Positions 49,996-58,311 of a DNA stretch of 64,000 bases are shown piece after piece. Origin of the DNA: Fen-1362 sp049516395. Its GTDB lineage: Bacteria; Planctomycetota; Phycisphaerae; Sedimentisphaerales; Anaerobacaceae. The stretch is taken from NCBI GenBank assembly GCA_049516395.1, contig JBEKTD010000004.1:310001-374000 (forward strand), in the 5' to 3' direction. The notes beneath the pieces are model-generated. The model saw only the letters and a list, made by a program, of their open reading frames with translations, was not told the DNA's origin and ran no database searches. Position 1 is the stretch's first letter; each line of letters starts with the position of its first letter. The translations under genes and the position numbers were made by a program.

Positions 49996-52900
49996 ATGTT
50001 AAAGAATTTCGGTAAAAGCATTGTAAAGCTATTCGGCTCACGCAGCGAGCGACTGGTCAAGACGTATATGACCGTCGCACGTGAGGCAGGCGTCTTTGAA
50101 GAACAGATTAAGCAGTTGACCGATGAGCAGTTGAAGGCAAAGACAGCCGAATTCAAAGATAAGCTCAAAAATGGCGGCAGGGCGGAAGATATGCTGCCCG
50201 AGGCGTTTGCCGTTGTTCGTGAGGCGGCCAGACGCAACGTTAATATGAGGCATTTCGATGTGCAGTTGGTCGGCGGCAATGTCCTCTACGAAGGCAAAAT
50301 CGCGGAAATGGCGACCGGCGAAGGTAAAACATTGGTCGCGACGTTAGCCGCGTATCTTGTGCACCTGACGGGCAGGCACGTTCACGTCGTTACCGTCAAT
50401 GATTATCTCGCCAAACGCGACTCCGAATGGATGGGGCCTATTTACAATGCGCTTGGACTATCCGTTGGCGCGATACAGGCGGATATGGATACCGCCGGCG
50501 AGGAGAGAAAAAACCAATACGCAAGCGACATTACCTACGGCACCAACAACGAATTCGGCTTCGATTATCTGCGCGATAATATGAAGCTGTCGATTGAGCA
50601 TATGGTGCAGGGTGATTTGCAATACGGAATCATCGACGAGGTTGACTCGATTCTGATTGATGAGGCGAGAACGCCTTTGATTATATCGGGACCTGCTTTC
50701 GATGATGTGAGCAGATACAAAAGGGCCGACGACGTAGCGAGAAAACTCATCGGGTTGCAAAGCGGCTACGACCGGGTCAAAAAGCAGATTGACACGTCAG
50801 AAAAGACGCTTGCCAATGCTTACGGCGAATTGGGCGAGGCCAAAAAGTCCAAAGACAAGGGTCGTATCGAAAAAACGCAGGCCACGATAGAAAAGCTCGA
50901 AAAGGAGCTTGAAGAGGCGCAGAGTAAAGTCGGCAGCGCAACCCAGTATTACGAGGTTGAGCATGACCACAAGGCAGTGCATTTGACGCACGAGGGAATC
51001 AGCGCGGCACAGGAGGCGGCGGGAGTTGGTTCGTTTTTCACCGGCTCGAATATGGAATGGCCTCACCTGCTTGAACAGTCGCTGCGTGCGCATATCGTTT
51101 TCGAGAAAGAAAAAGATTACGTCGTGATGGAAGGCAAGGTCGTTATCGTCGATGAATTCACGGGGCGACTGATGCACGGCAGGCAGTGGTCGGATGGATT
51201 GCACCAGGCGGTCGAGGCGAAAGAAGCCGTGCAGGTCAAGGAGGAAAGCCAGACGCTTGCCACGATTACATTGCAAAATTTCTTCAAACTCTACGGCCAG
51301 ATTGCCGGTATGACGGGCACGGCGATGACGGAAGCCGAAGAGTTTATGAAGATTTACAGGTTGGAAGTTGTTGTTATGCCGACGAATCGCCCCTGTATCA
51401 GAAATGATATGGAAGACGTGATTTATAAGTCGATGCCCGAAAAGTTCACCGCGATTCTGGAAGAGTTGAACAATATCAGCATTTCGGGAAGACCCGTGCT
51501 GGTTGGAACGGTGAGCGTAGAGAAAAATGAGGTGCTGTCGGAGGCGCTTAACAGGAGGTTCGGCCTTGAGCATGAGGTGCTTAACGCCAAGCAGCACGAG
51601 CGCGAGGCGCAAATCGTCGCGAAGGCGGGCTTTCAGCATCAGGGCCGTGACGGGAAAATGCACGGCAACGTTACAATTGCGACGAATATGGCAGGCCGGG
51701 GAACGGATATCAAGCTCGGAGAGGGCGTTGCGGATATAGGCGGGCTTCACGTTCTCGGCACGGAACGCCACGAGGCAAGGCGTATCGATAACCAGCTTCG
51801 CGGTCGCTGCGGCAGGCAGGGTGACAAGGGGTCGAGCCAGTTTTTCCTCAGCTTCGAAGATGAATTGATGCGGACGTTTGCGCCGGAATGGACGGTAAAG
51901 GCGTTGTCGTGGATTGGCTGGGAAGAAGGGCAGCCGATTTACCACAAAAGAATCAGTAAGGGCATCGCCAAGGCGCAGAAAAAGGTCGAGGAACGAAACT
52001 TCGAGACGCGAAAAAGTTTGCTCGATTACGACGAGGTGATGGATTATCAGCGCAAGATATTTTATTCCCGCAGGCGGAAAATCCTGGCGGGCTTGGGTCT
52101 TAAAGAAATTATCGATGAAATGATAGGGGGCACGACCGCCAAGAGCTGTCAGATAATGCTGGAGGCGGCGTATCCCGTCAAGTGCATTTGTGAATGGGCG
52201 TCGAGCCAGTTCGGCGTTGAGTTGAAACCATCTGAAATAGAAGGATTGCCTGCTGAAGAGATTGAGCGAATCATAAAGAGCAAGGCCAAGGAAAGCGCGG
52301 GCAACGATATATCGCTGTCGATTGGGGAATACCTTGAGGATTACGAAGACCAGTCAACGTGGGATATTCCGGGCCTGTGCAAATGGGCGATGAGCGCGTT
52401 CAGTGTCAGCTTGGGCGCGAACAAAGTCAAGCAGATGACCCCTGAGCAGCTTGAAGAGCAGTTAATCGCCGCGGCACATGAGCAGATTGAAAAAAAGGAC
52501 TGCTCGCCCGTTGCTGAGCCGTTGAAACCTGATTTCGCGATTCGCCGGCTTGTGGAATGGATTCGCACGAAGTTCGATATAAAACTCACCGTTGATGAGT
52601 TGAAAGCGTTAAAGCCGGAGCAGATTGAGGGACTCATCGCGGAGCGAATCAGGGCAAGATATAAAAGGCGTGAAATTGAATACCCCGTCGAGTTCGCGAT
52701 GAATATGGTGTATGGGCCTCAGGGGGCAAATGTATATGGTTTTGAGTCGCTGGCGAGCTGGGCAAACAAAAAATATAACGCCCAGTTTACCGCCGAGGGC
52801 ATACAGCAAATCCAGCCGCAGACGCTGCATAAGCAGCTTCTGGAATTGAGCGAGTCCTACAGCAACGGCCAGTTGACAAAGGAAATCGAGGAATCGCTTC

Positions 52901-53481
52901 GCCTGCCTGATACGCAGGCGATTACCGAATGGACCAATAATCGCTTCGGGACGGCGTTTACGCCCGAACAGCTCACGGATATTGAGACGCGAAAAGATAT
53001 AATCCTTCACGCGGGCAGGGAGTTTCTGCGAAGGGAATTAAGCGAGCTTGAAAGATACGTCCTGCTCCAGGTTTACGACACTGCCTGGAAGGACCATCTT
53101 TATAATATGGACCATCTCAAGGACAGTATCTGGATGCGTTCCTGGGCCGAGAAGGACCCGAAGACCGAATACAAGCGGGAAGGGCACCGGATGTTCAGCG
53201 AGATGCTGTCTAATATCGATGAGCGGGTTACGGATATCGTCTTCAAGGTGCATCTCGAAGCCGGCGCAAGGGCCAGAAGCGTTTGGCAGGTGAGCCAGAC
53301 CGCGCACGACCAGGTCGGGCAATTTGCTATGGCCGAGCGTCAGCGTGCCGCGGCGCAGGCGCCTCAGGGCGAGATAAAGGTCAAGCAGATTAAGCTCGAA
53401 GGCCCCAAGGTCGGCCGCAATGACCCCTGTCCCTGCGGCTCAGGCAAAAAATACAAAAAATGCCACGGCCAAAATGCATAG
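49996..53481 (+). CDS. secA: Preprotein translocase ATPase SecA, enlarged
   Basis: Motor ATPase driving preproteins through SecYEG. It has 1161 residues against about 900 in E. coli. NBD1 has Walker A MATGEGKT (near 105) and VDEVDSILIDEARTPLI (near 213). An inserted Lys/Glu-rich coiled coil (about 250-320) precedes VEHDHKAVHLTHEG. NBD2 has TNMAGRGTDIKLG and GRCGRQGDKGSSQFFLSF. The helical-wing region is expanded into five related units starting near residues 731, 794, 852, 919 and 976 (CEWASSQFGVEL, CKWAMSAFSVSL, VEWIRTKFDIKL, ASWANKKYNAQF, TEWTNNRFGTAF). The normal end follows: LLQVYDTAWKDHLYNMDHLK and the zinc-binding GRNDPCPCGSGKKYKKCHG. Starts at ATG 49996 with an AAGGT site. Confidence 0.96.
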   Translation: MLKNFGKSIVKLFGSRSERLVKTYMTVAREAGVFEEQIKQLTDEQLKAKTAEFKDKLKNGGRAEDMLPEAFAVVREAARRNVNMRHFDVQLVGGNVLYEGKIAEMATGEGKTLVATLAAYLVHLTGRHVHVVTVNDYLAKRDSEWMGPIYNALGLSVGAIQADMDTAGEERKNQYASDITYGTNNEFGFDYLRDNMKLSIEHMVQGDLQYGIIDEVDSILIDEARTPLIISGPAFDDVSRYKRADDVARKLIGLQSGYDRVKKQIDTSEKTLANAYGELGEAKKSKDKGRIEKTQATIEKLEKELEEAQSKVGSATQYYEVEHDHKAVHLTHEGISAAQEAAGVGSFFTGSNMEWPHLLEQSLRAHIVFEKEKDYVVMEGKVVIVDEFTGRLMHGRQWSDGLHQAVEAKEAVQVKEESQTLATITLQNFFKLYGQIAGMTGTAMTEAEEFMKIYRLEVVVMPTNRPCIRNDMEDVIYKSMPEKFTAILEELNNISISGRPVLVGTVSVEKNEVLSEALNRRFGLEHEVLNAKQHEREAQIVAKAGFQHQGRDGKMHGNVTIATNMAGRGTDIKLGEGVADIGGLHVLGTERHEARRIDNQLRGRCGRQGDKGSSQFFLSFEDELMRTFAPEWTVKALSWIGWEEGQPIYHKRISKGIAKAQKKVEERNFETRKSLLDYDEVMDYQRKIFYSRRRKILAGLGLKEIIDEMIGGTTAKSCQIMLEAAYPVKCICEWASSQFGVELKPSEIEGLPAEEIERIIKSKAKESAGNDISLSIGEYLEDYEDQSTWDIPGLCKWAMSAFSVSLGANKVKQMTPEQLEEQLIAAAHEQIEKKDCSPVAEPLKPDFAIRRLVEWIRTKFDIKLTVDELKALKPEQIEGLIAERIRARYKRREIEYPVEFAMNMVYGPQGANVYGFESLASWANKKYNAQFTAEGIQQIQPQTLHKQLLELSESYSNGQLTKEIEESLRLPDTQAITEWTNNRFGTAFTPEQLTDIETRKDIILHAGREFLRRELSELERYVLLQVYDTAWKDHLYNMDHLKDSIWMRSWAEKDPKTEYKREGHRMFSEMLSNIDERVTDIVFKVHLEAGARARSVWQVSQTAHDQVGQFAMAERQRAAAQAPQGEIKVKQIKLEGPKVGRNDPCPCGSGKKYKKCHGQNA

Positions 53482-53498
53482 CAAATCTGCATCGTCGC

Positions 53499-53528
53499 AA
53501 AAAAAGAGCCGCGTTGTTATGCGGCTCT
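53499..53528 (-). terminator. Intrinsic terminator for the minus-strand gene at 53585
   Basis: An 8-bp stem AGAGCCGC/GCGGCTCT (53505-53512 with 53521-53528), 8-nt loop, followed on the minus strand by a run of seven T (53505-53499). The secA stop is only 18 nt away; the plus strand has no comparable T-run. Confidence 0.8.
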
Positions 53529-53584
53529 TAGTGTCCGTTATTTAATCACGTTACTGATTTTGCCCGGGCTTGTCCTATTTTGTG

Positions 53585-53977
53585 TTACTGGACTGGTTTT
53601 GCTTTCGGCTTGGTGTCCGTCCTGGCCTTAATTTCACTGAACGTTTTTACGGTAACCCATTGAACATCGCCTTTTTTCTCTATGGTTCCTTCGATTTTGA
53701 CTCTCTTGTCAGCCATTGTCTTTCCCAGCTCTATGCCTTTTTCATCGAGAACTACTTTGTATATGAGGGTCTTGTGGACAGTCACTTTTATTTCAGTGAA
53801 ATTCCCGTCGTTGTCTTTGGCTACGGTGACGACACCTATGACCAGATCGATGTCTTTTGATTTTTCTTTCGGGGTTCCTTTGGGCCGGTTCGGGTCCGCT
53901 GCCATCGCATTGCTCACAACCGCCAGTAACATACAAACCGCAACCGCCCCAACCAGCGCCATTAACCGCTTCTTCAT
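53585..53977 (-). CDS. Small exported protein, 130 aa
   Basis: A signal peptide (RLMALVGAVAVCMLLAVVS, cleavage after AMA) and a mature part of about 105 residues predicted to be an OB-like beta domain. Segments include DLVIGVVTVAKDNDGNFTEI, LIYKVVLDEKGIELGKTMAD and KRVKIEGTIEKKGDVQWVTV; both ends of the mature part are Lys/Pro-rich. The repeated VKIEGTI/GVVTV pattern recalls small periplasmic OB-fold proteins. ATG 53977 with an ideal AAGGAGA site is chosen over 54013. Own terminator downstream. Function unknown. Confidence 0.75.
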   Translation of the reverse strand: MKKRLMALVGAVAVCMLLAVVSNAMAADPNRPKGTPKEKSKDIDLVIGVVTVAKDNDGNFTEIKVTVHKTLIYKVVLDEKGIELGKTMADKRVKIEGTIEKKGDVQWVTVKTFSEIKARTDTKPKAKPVQ

Positions 53978-54136
53978 CTTTGGTTTCTCCTTAATCCAAA
54001 AAATACATACCACTTTTCTTATTTGTTATTCCGATATAATTATATCGGCTACATTGCCCGGAATTCATTCGTTGTCTCACCGGTTTTCAAGTCATTTATA
54101 GAATTTTAAGCGATTTGAGTGTAGTTGTTGTTCCTA

Positions 54137-54181
54137 TAAAAAAAGAAAACATCGAGTAACGCCTCGCTACCCGATGTTTTC
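54137..54181 (-). terminator. Intrinsic terminator of the nrdJ operon
   Basis: A 10-bp outer stem GAAAACATCG/CGATGTTTTC (54145-54154 with 54172-54181), extended by an inner GTAACG/CGCTAC stem with one mismatch. On the minus strand it is followed by CTTTTTTTATA. It lies 158 bp beyond the nrdJ stop. The rest of the 54014-54338 gap contains no gene. Confidence 0.85.
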
Positions 54182-54338
54182 CGGAGGGGAGAAAAACTCT
54201 GTTCTGCTGCTGTAATTATCGGCACACACATAATTGCTGCTTTAATCCAAAAATCATCCCATTTCGTTGGCCTTGTAAAATATACGTTTTTTGCTGTTCC
54301 GTGTTCGATTTGGGGGTTAAAACAGCGTGGTGGTTGCA

Positions 54339-56207
54339 CTAACAAAGCGTCATCGGCTCATCAGGTCTGCTTTTTCGGCGGTATATCGTAATTCCTTTGC
54401 AGCCAAGGTGATACGCGAGACGGTAGGCCTTGTCAACGCCGGTGGTTTTGGCTTTTTCAGTGAAGTTTATCGTCTTACTGACGGCTGCGTCGCAGTGCTT
54501 TTGGAATGCGGCCTGCATGCGAATGTGCCATTCCGGGCTGATGTCATAGGCGCATTTGAAGATTTTGCGGATTTCAGCGGGAATCGAAGATATTGTTTGA
54601 ATACTGCCGGTTTGAAGGGCTTGGCGGGCAATATCTTCGTTGAAAATAGCCCTGTTTGCGGCAATTTCGCTGAAAACCGGGTTTGTCTGGAGTAATTTTT
54701 TGCCTGACAGGACTTGTCGCACAAAAACAAGCGAATAAAGCGGCTCAATGCCCGATGAGCAGTTGGCGATGATGCTTATTGTGCCGGTTGGTGCGACACA
54801 GGTGATCGCGGCGTTTCGCACCTTCAAATTTCTCTCTTTGTTCCAGGTACTGTCGGGCCAGTTAGGGAAGCATCCTCGCTTTTCGGCTAATTCATTGCTT
54901 GCCTGCCTGGCGTTTTCGTTGATGAATTTCATAATTGATTCAGCGGCAGCGACGCCTTCATTGCTGTCGTACGGTATGCCAAGCATAAAAAGGCAGTCCG
55001 CGAAACCCATAACGCCAAGTCCGATTTTGCGGTTTGCGCGGGCGATTTCGGCTGTCTGGGTAACAGGATAGCGGCAGGCGTCGATGATGTTATCGAGGAA
55101 TCGGACGCTCAGTTTCGTTGTTTCAGCCAGCGCGGGCCAGTCGATTTCGGATTTTTCTGTGACGAATTTCGCGAGGTTGATGCTGCCTAATGTGCAGGCC
55201 TCGTAGGGCAGCAGCGGCTGTTCGCCGCAGGGGTTGGTCGCTTCAATATCGCCAAGTGCCGGCGTCGGGTTATCTTTGTTGATGCGGTCAATGAACGCCA
55301 CGCCCGGGTCGCCCGTTTTATGGGCGCAGGTGATAATCATATTCCACAAATCGCCGATAGTGTAAAACCTGTCTTTATTTTTGATGCCGTCGGTGTTGCT
55401 GCCGGATAGCGAGAGCAAGTCCTGTATCGTGTAGTGATTGATATCTATTTTTTTTGGCAGGAGATATTTTTTACCTGTGCGCGGGTTTTCGACGACGTGC
55501 AGCGTGTTGGGTTTTGCTTCGAGGGCGCTCATCCATGCATCGGTTATTTTTGCAGAGATGTTGAAATTTATGAAGGCCTTTAAGTCCTGTTTGGCGTGCA
55601 GGAACCTGATGATATCGGGGTGGGTAACGCTCATCATCCCCATATTTGCGCCTCTGCGGAATGCGCCCTGCTGAATCGCATCGGTTGTCTGGGAAAATAC
55701 GCGCCAGAATGAAATCGGGCCTGACGTTGTTCCGCCGCTCGACGCGACACGGTCGCCGGTGGGACGCAGGTGGTCGAGTGAAAAACCTGTTCCGCCGCCT
55801 GCCTTCTGAATAAGGGCGGTGTCTTTTATCGTCTCGAATATATCTTCGATGCTGTCTTCGATAGGCAAAACAAAACAGGCGCTCAACATTCCCGAAGGTC
55901 TGCCCGCGTTCATTAGCGTTGGCGAATTGGGCAGAAATTTCAGCGAGGCCATAATGTCATAATATTTTTTATGCCACTGGGCAACTTCGGTTTCGTTACA
56001 GCCGTAATTTGCCTCGATTGACGCGACAAGCCGGGCGACCCTGCTGAAAAGCTGACCGGGCGTCTCGATGACTTTGCCCTGTTCATCCCTGATTAAGTAA
56101 CGGTTCTCCAGTACCGTTAGCGCATTTTCACTAAGCACCGGCTCACCACCTGCTGGCTGAATTATGTTATCTGTTTCTCGCATATTATTTATACGCTTCG
56201 GTTCCAT
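54339..56207 (-). CDS. nrdJ: Adenosylcobalamin-dependent (class II) ribonucleotide reductase
   Basis: Reduces ribonucleotides to deoxyribonucleotides using a B12-derived radical. The 622-residue chain shows SPTLMNAGRPSGMLSACFVL, GGGTGFSLDHLRP, the catalytic region ATNPCGEQPLLPYEACTLGS (near 325-340), DNIIDACRYPVTQTAEIARA and CVAPTGTISIIANCSSGIEP. The C-terminus is short (RRKSRPDEPMTLC), with a single terminal Cys where a CxxC pair normally re-reduces the active site. Preceded by two small genes in one operon. I see no cobalamin riboswitch upstream. No Shine-Dalgarno sequence before the ATG; coupling to the upstream gene (8-nt gap) is likely. Confidence 0.94.
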   Translation of the reverse strand: MEPKRINNMRETDNIIQPAGGEPVLSENALTVLENRYLIRDEQGKVIETPGQLFSRVARLVASIEANYGCNETEVAQWHKKYYDIMASLKFLPNSPTLMNAGRPSGMLSACFVLPIEDSIEDIFETIKDTALIQKAGGGTGFSLDHLRPTGDRVASSGGTTSGPISFWRVFSQTTDAIQQGAFRRGANMGMMSVTHPDIIRFLHAKQDLKAFINFNISAKITDAWMSALEAKPNTLHVVENPRTGKKYLLPKKIDINHYTIQDLLSLSGSNTDGIKNKDRFYTIGDLWNMIITCAHKTGDPGVAFIDRINKDNPTPALGDIEATNPCGEQPLLPYEACTLGSINLAKFVTEKSEIDWPALAETTKLSVRFLDNIIDACRYPVTQTAEIARANRKIGLGVMGFADCLFMLGIPYDSNEGVAAAESIMKFINENARQASNELAEKRGCFPNWPDSTWNKERNLKVRNAAITCVAPTGTISIIANCSSGIEPLYSLVFVRQVLSGKKLLQTNPVFSEIAANRAIFNEDIARQALQTGSIQTISSIPAEIRKIFKCAYDISPEWHIRMQAAFQKHCDAAVSKTINFTEKAKTTGVDKAYRLAYHLGCKGITIYRRKSRPDEPMTLC

Positions 56208-56215
56208 AAGGAGGT

Positions 56216-56416
56216 TTAGGTCTTTTTAAGCCATTTGAATCGAAAGACGTCTCTTATGCGGTCCGTGAATCGGATGCCGAGTCGCTGTGTGCTGGTTTTG
56301 AATTCCGCCCGCTTCAAGTCCTCTATTGATGGTTTCGCGGGTTTGGTTCCGAAGACAGCCGACATCAAGCCCGCTAAAAAACCCAGGACGGCATTAGTTT
56401 TTCGATGAAGGACCAT
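56216..56416 (-). CDS. Small conserved-looking protein, 66 aa, in the nrdJ operon
   Basis: A short basic protein: an N-terminal hydrophobic segment (TNAVLGFLAGLMSAVFGTKP) followed by a charged helix (FTDRIRDVFRFKWLKKT). It lies 8 nt upstream of nrdJ and 14 nt downstream of the 193-aa gene, tightly packed in one operon, which supports reality. No ribosome binding site is visible. I do not recognise the family; it could be a planctomycete-specific partner or simply a chance frame. Confidence 0.5.
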   Translation of the reverse strand: MVLHRKTNAVLGFLAGLMSAVFGTKPAKPSIEDLKRAEFKTSTQRLGIRFTDRIRDVFRFKWLKKT

Positions 56417-56430
56417 TTTTCAAAAAGTGA

Positions 56431-57012
56431 TTATCTTTGCACGGCGATTTTGGTCGAGGCCAGAAGTTCTTCGCCCGTTCGGCTTTCGACGGATGACCGG
56501 CCCCACAACTGATGTTTTTCCAGTATTTCGGGTTTTGCGTCGTAGTATCTCATTACCGCGCTTACGCCTCCCTCGGCAACACCCGCTGATTTATAATTAT
56601 TTTCAAGCAGCCAGCCGCTTATCTCATCATCATATTCGGCGGGGTAAATAAGCGCTACCGCGAATTTATCATCGCTGTACCTGGCAAGATGAACCATCGC
56701 TTTGCAGGGCACGTTGTTCTCGACGCCGAGCTTGACTAAACGCTTGTAATCATTTCGTGCGGTATCGATGTTGGCGGAAAAGAAAAACATTCCTGTCTCA
56801 AGCTGGAAAGTTTCTTTTTGAACGCCTTTCAGCTCCAGCCGGCCGTCTGGGTATGCCTTGTGTATCTTATACGCTTTGCAATGGCCGAACCTTTCGCTTT
56901 CAAAAAGTTCAGCGACTTCCTGCGCTGTGAATCCCACTCCCGTATTATTGCCGAAATCGACAATATACAGGCCAACATAACTATCAGGTTTTTGAAGTTT
57001 TGGCAGTTTCAT
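56431..57012 (-). CDS. Hypothetical protein, 193 aa
   Basis: A soluble protein with no recognised domain: SYVGLYIVDFGNNTGVGFTA, AELFESERFGHCKAYKIHKA, ETFQLETGMFFFSANIDTAR and WLLENNYKSAGVAEGGVSAV. Strand/helix alternation and the length suggest a compact alpha/beta fold. First gene of the operon leading to the 66-aa gene and nrdJ. It is divergent from the sugar-transporter operon over a 125-bp gap. It is of a type I associate with planctomycete genomes. A role in nucleotide reduction is guesswork. Confidence 0.65.
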   Translation of the reverse strand: MKLPKLQKPDSYVGLYIVDFGNNTGVGFTAQEVAELFESERFGHCKAYKIHKAYPDGRLELKGVQKETFQLETGMFFFSANIDTARNDYKRLVKLGVENNVPCKAMVHLARYSDDKFAVALIYPAEYDDEISGWLLENNYKSAGVAEGGVSAVMRYYDAKPEILEKHQLWGRSSVESRTGEELLASTKIAVQR

Positions 57013-57137
57013 ATCGCTCTATTTTAACCTCTGATTTTGTGGATTGCACGCCATTTTCTCAGGGGCTTTTTTAGATTATACTGGATTTAACGCGTGCGGG
57101 TACTGACAATGTAGGAACGATTTTTAGGGAGACAAAA

Positions 57138-58307
57138 ATGAGCACATTGCTTTACATAAAGTTAAGTGTGGTAATGGCGCTGGAATACGCGGTTTGGGGG
57201 GCATGGATGCCTGTCTTGGCTGCGAGATTACTCGGGCCTTTGCGCTTCAGCGGAAAACAAACGGGGTGGATATACGCCACTTTGCCTCTCGCGTGCATTA
57301 TTTCTCCTTTGATTTCAGGGCAGATTGCGGATAAGTGGCTCAACGCCGAATGGATTCTCGTGGGGGCACATTTGATTGGGGCGGTCCTGTTGCTGATTGC
57401 GGCGGCGCAGACGAGGTTTGCAGTGTTGTTTGCCGTAATGTTTTTATATTCGGTGTTTTATGCGGCGACGCTTCCTTTGGTCAACGCGGTGCTTTTTGCC
57501 AATGTTACCGATGCCGCCTGGCAGGGAAAGGTTTTTATGTGGGCGCCGATTGCCTGGGCGATTGCGGGGTATTTCCTGACGGGCTGGCGGTGGACTTTCA
57601 AGACCGCTGAGAAGGGGCGTGATTGTCTTTTCCTGGCCGCGGCACTTTCAGTTATTATGGCGGCGAGTTGCCTGGCATTACCTTCAACGCCGCCTGCGGG
57701 TGTGGGCGAGGCGCCGATTTTGAAGGCGATGAGTATGCTGCAGAATACCAATTTCCTGGTCTTTATGATTGTTTCGCTTGTAGCAGGGGGGCTGATGCAG
57801 TTTTATTTTTTGGGCAGCGCGCGATTTATGATGGACACGGGGATAGCCGGCAGGAACGTGCCGGCTACGATGGCTATTGCCCAGGTGGTGCAGGCCGTAG
57901 CCACATATTACCTGCTGAACAAATTTATCGGCTCGTTCGGATTCAAATGGACGCTGACGATTGGCGCGGCGGCCTGGTTTTTATTGTATCTGGTTTACGT
58001 CATCTCAAAGCCGCGTGCGCTGATAGTTATTTCGCAATCACTTCACGGCCTTGCTTATGTTCTGTTTATCATAGCCGGCCAGATATTCGCCAACATCGCA
58101 TCTCCGCCTGAAATCCGCAGTTCGGTGCAAGCACTTGTATTTGTGGCGACGACCGGGGTGGGGTTATTTTTGGGGACGCAGTTCGCTGGTGTTGTGATGG
58201 ATATTTTCAGGAAGGAAGACCGGTTTAACTGGCGGGCGATTTTCTCGGTGCCTACGGTGATTATGTTCATATCCATTATCGTACTGGTCGTTTTGTTCAA
58301 GGGGTAA
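57138..58307 (+). CDS. MFS transporter, nucleoside:H+ symporter (NupG-like) type
   Basis: A 389-residue protein with about twelve membrane helices. The opening LSVVMALEYAVWGAWMPVLA, the GWIYATLPLACIISPLISGQ and ADKWLNAEWILVGAHLIGAV segments, and the later FLGSARFMMDTGIAGRNVPA, match nucleoside/sugar:H+ symporters. First gene of a three-gene operon with an oxidoreductase and a sugar isomerase/epimerase-like protein, so it more likely imports a sugar or sugar acid than a nucleoside. AGGGAGAC ribosome binding site. Confidence 0.85.
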   Translation: MSTLLYIKLSVVMALEYAVWGAWMPVLAARLLGPLRFSGKQTGWIYATLPLACIISPLISGQIADKWLNAEWILVGAHLIGAVLLLIAAAQTRFAVLFAVMFLYSVFYAATLPLVNAVLFANVTDAAWQGKVFMWAPIAWAIAGYFLTGWRWTFKTAEKGRDCLFLAAALSVIMAASCLALPSTPPAGVGEAPILKAMSMLQNTNFLVFMIVSLVAGGLMQFYFLGSARFMMDTGIAGRNVPATMAIAQVVQAVATYYLLNKFIGSFGFKWTLTIGAAAWFLLYLVYVISKPRALIVISQSLHGLAYVLFIIAGQIFANIASPPEIRSSVQALVFVATTGVGLFLGTQFAGVVMDIFRKEDRFNWRAIFSVPTVIMFISIIVLVVLFKG

Positions 58308-58311
58308 CAGC

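Noticed and set aside
50797..51945. 382-aa open frame on the minus strand
   Set aside because: It lies wholly inside secA, is rich in His/Arg/Leu as expected from the antisense of a Lys/Glu/Ala-rich gene, and has no domain.
56208..57137. Possible cobalamin riboswitch for nrdJ
   Set aside because: The operon is tightly packed and the 125-bp upstream gap lacks the conserved B12-box sequence.
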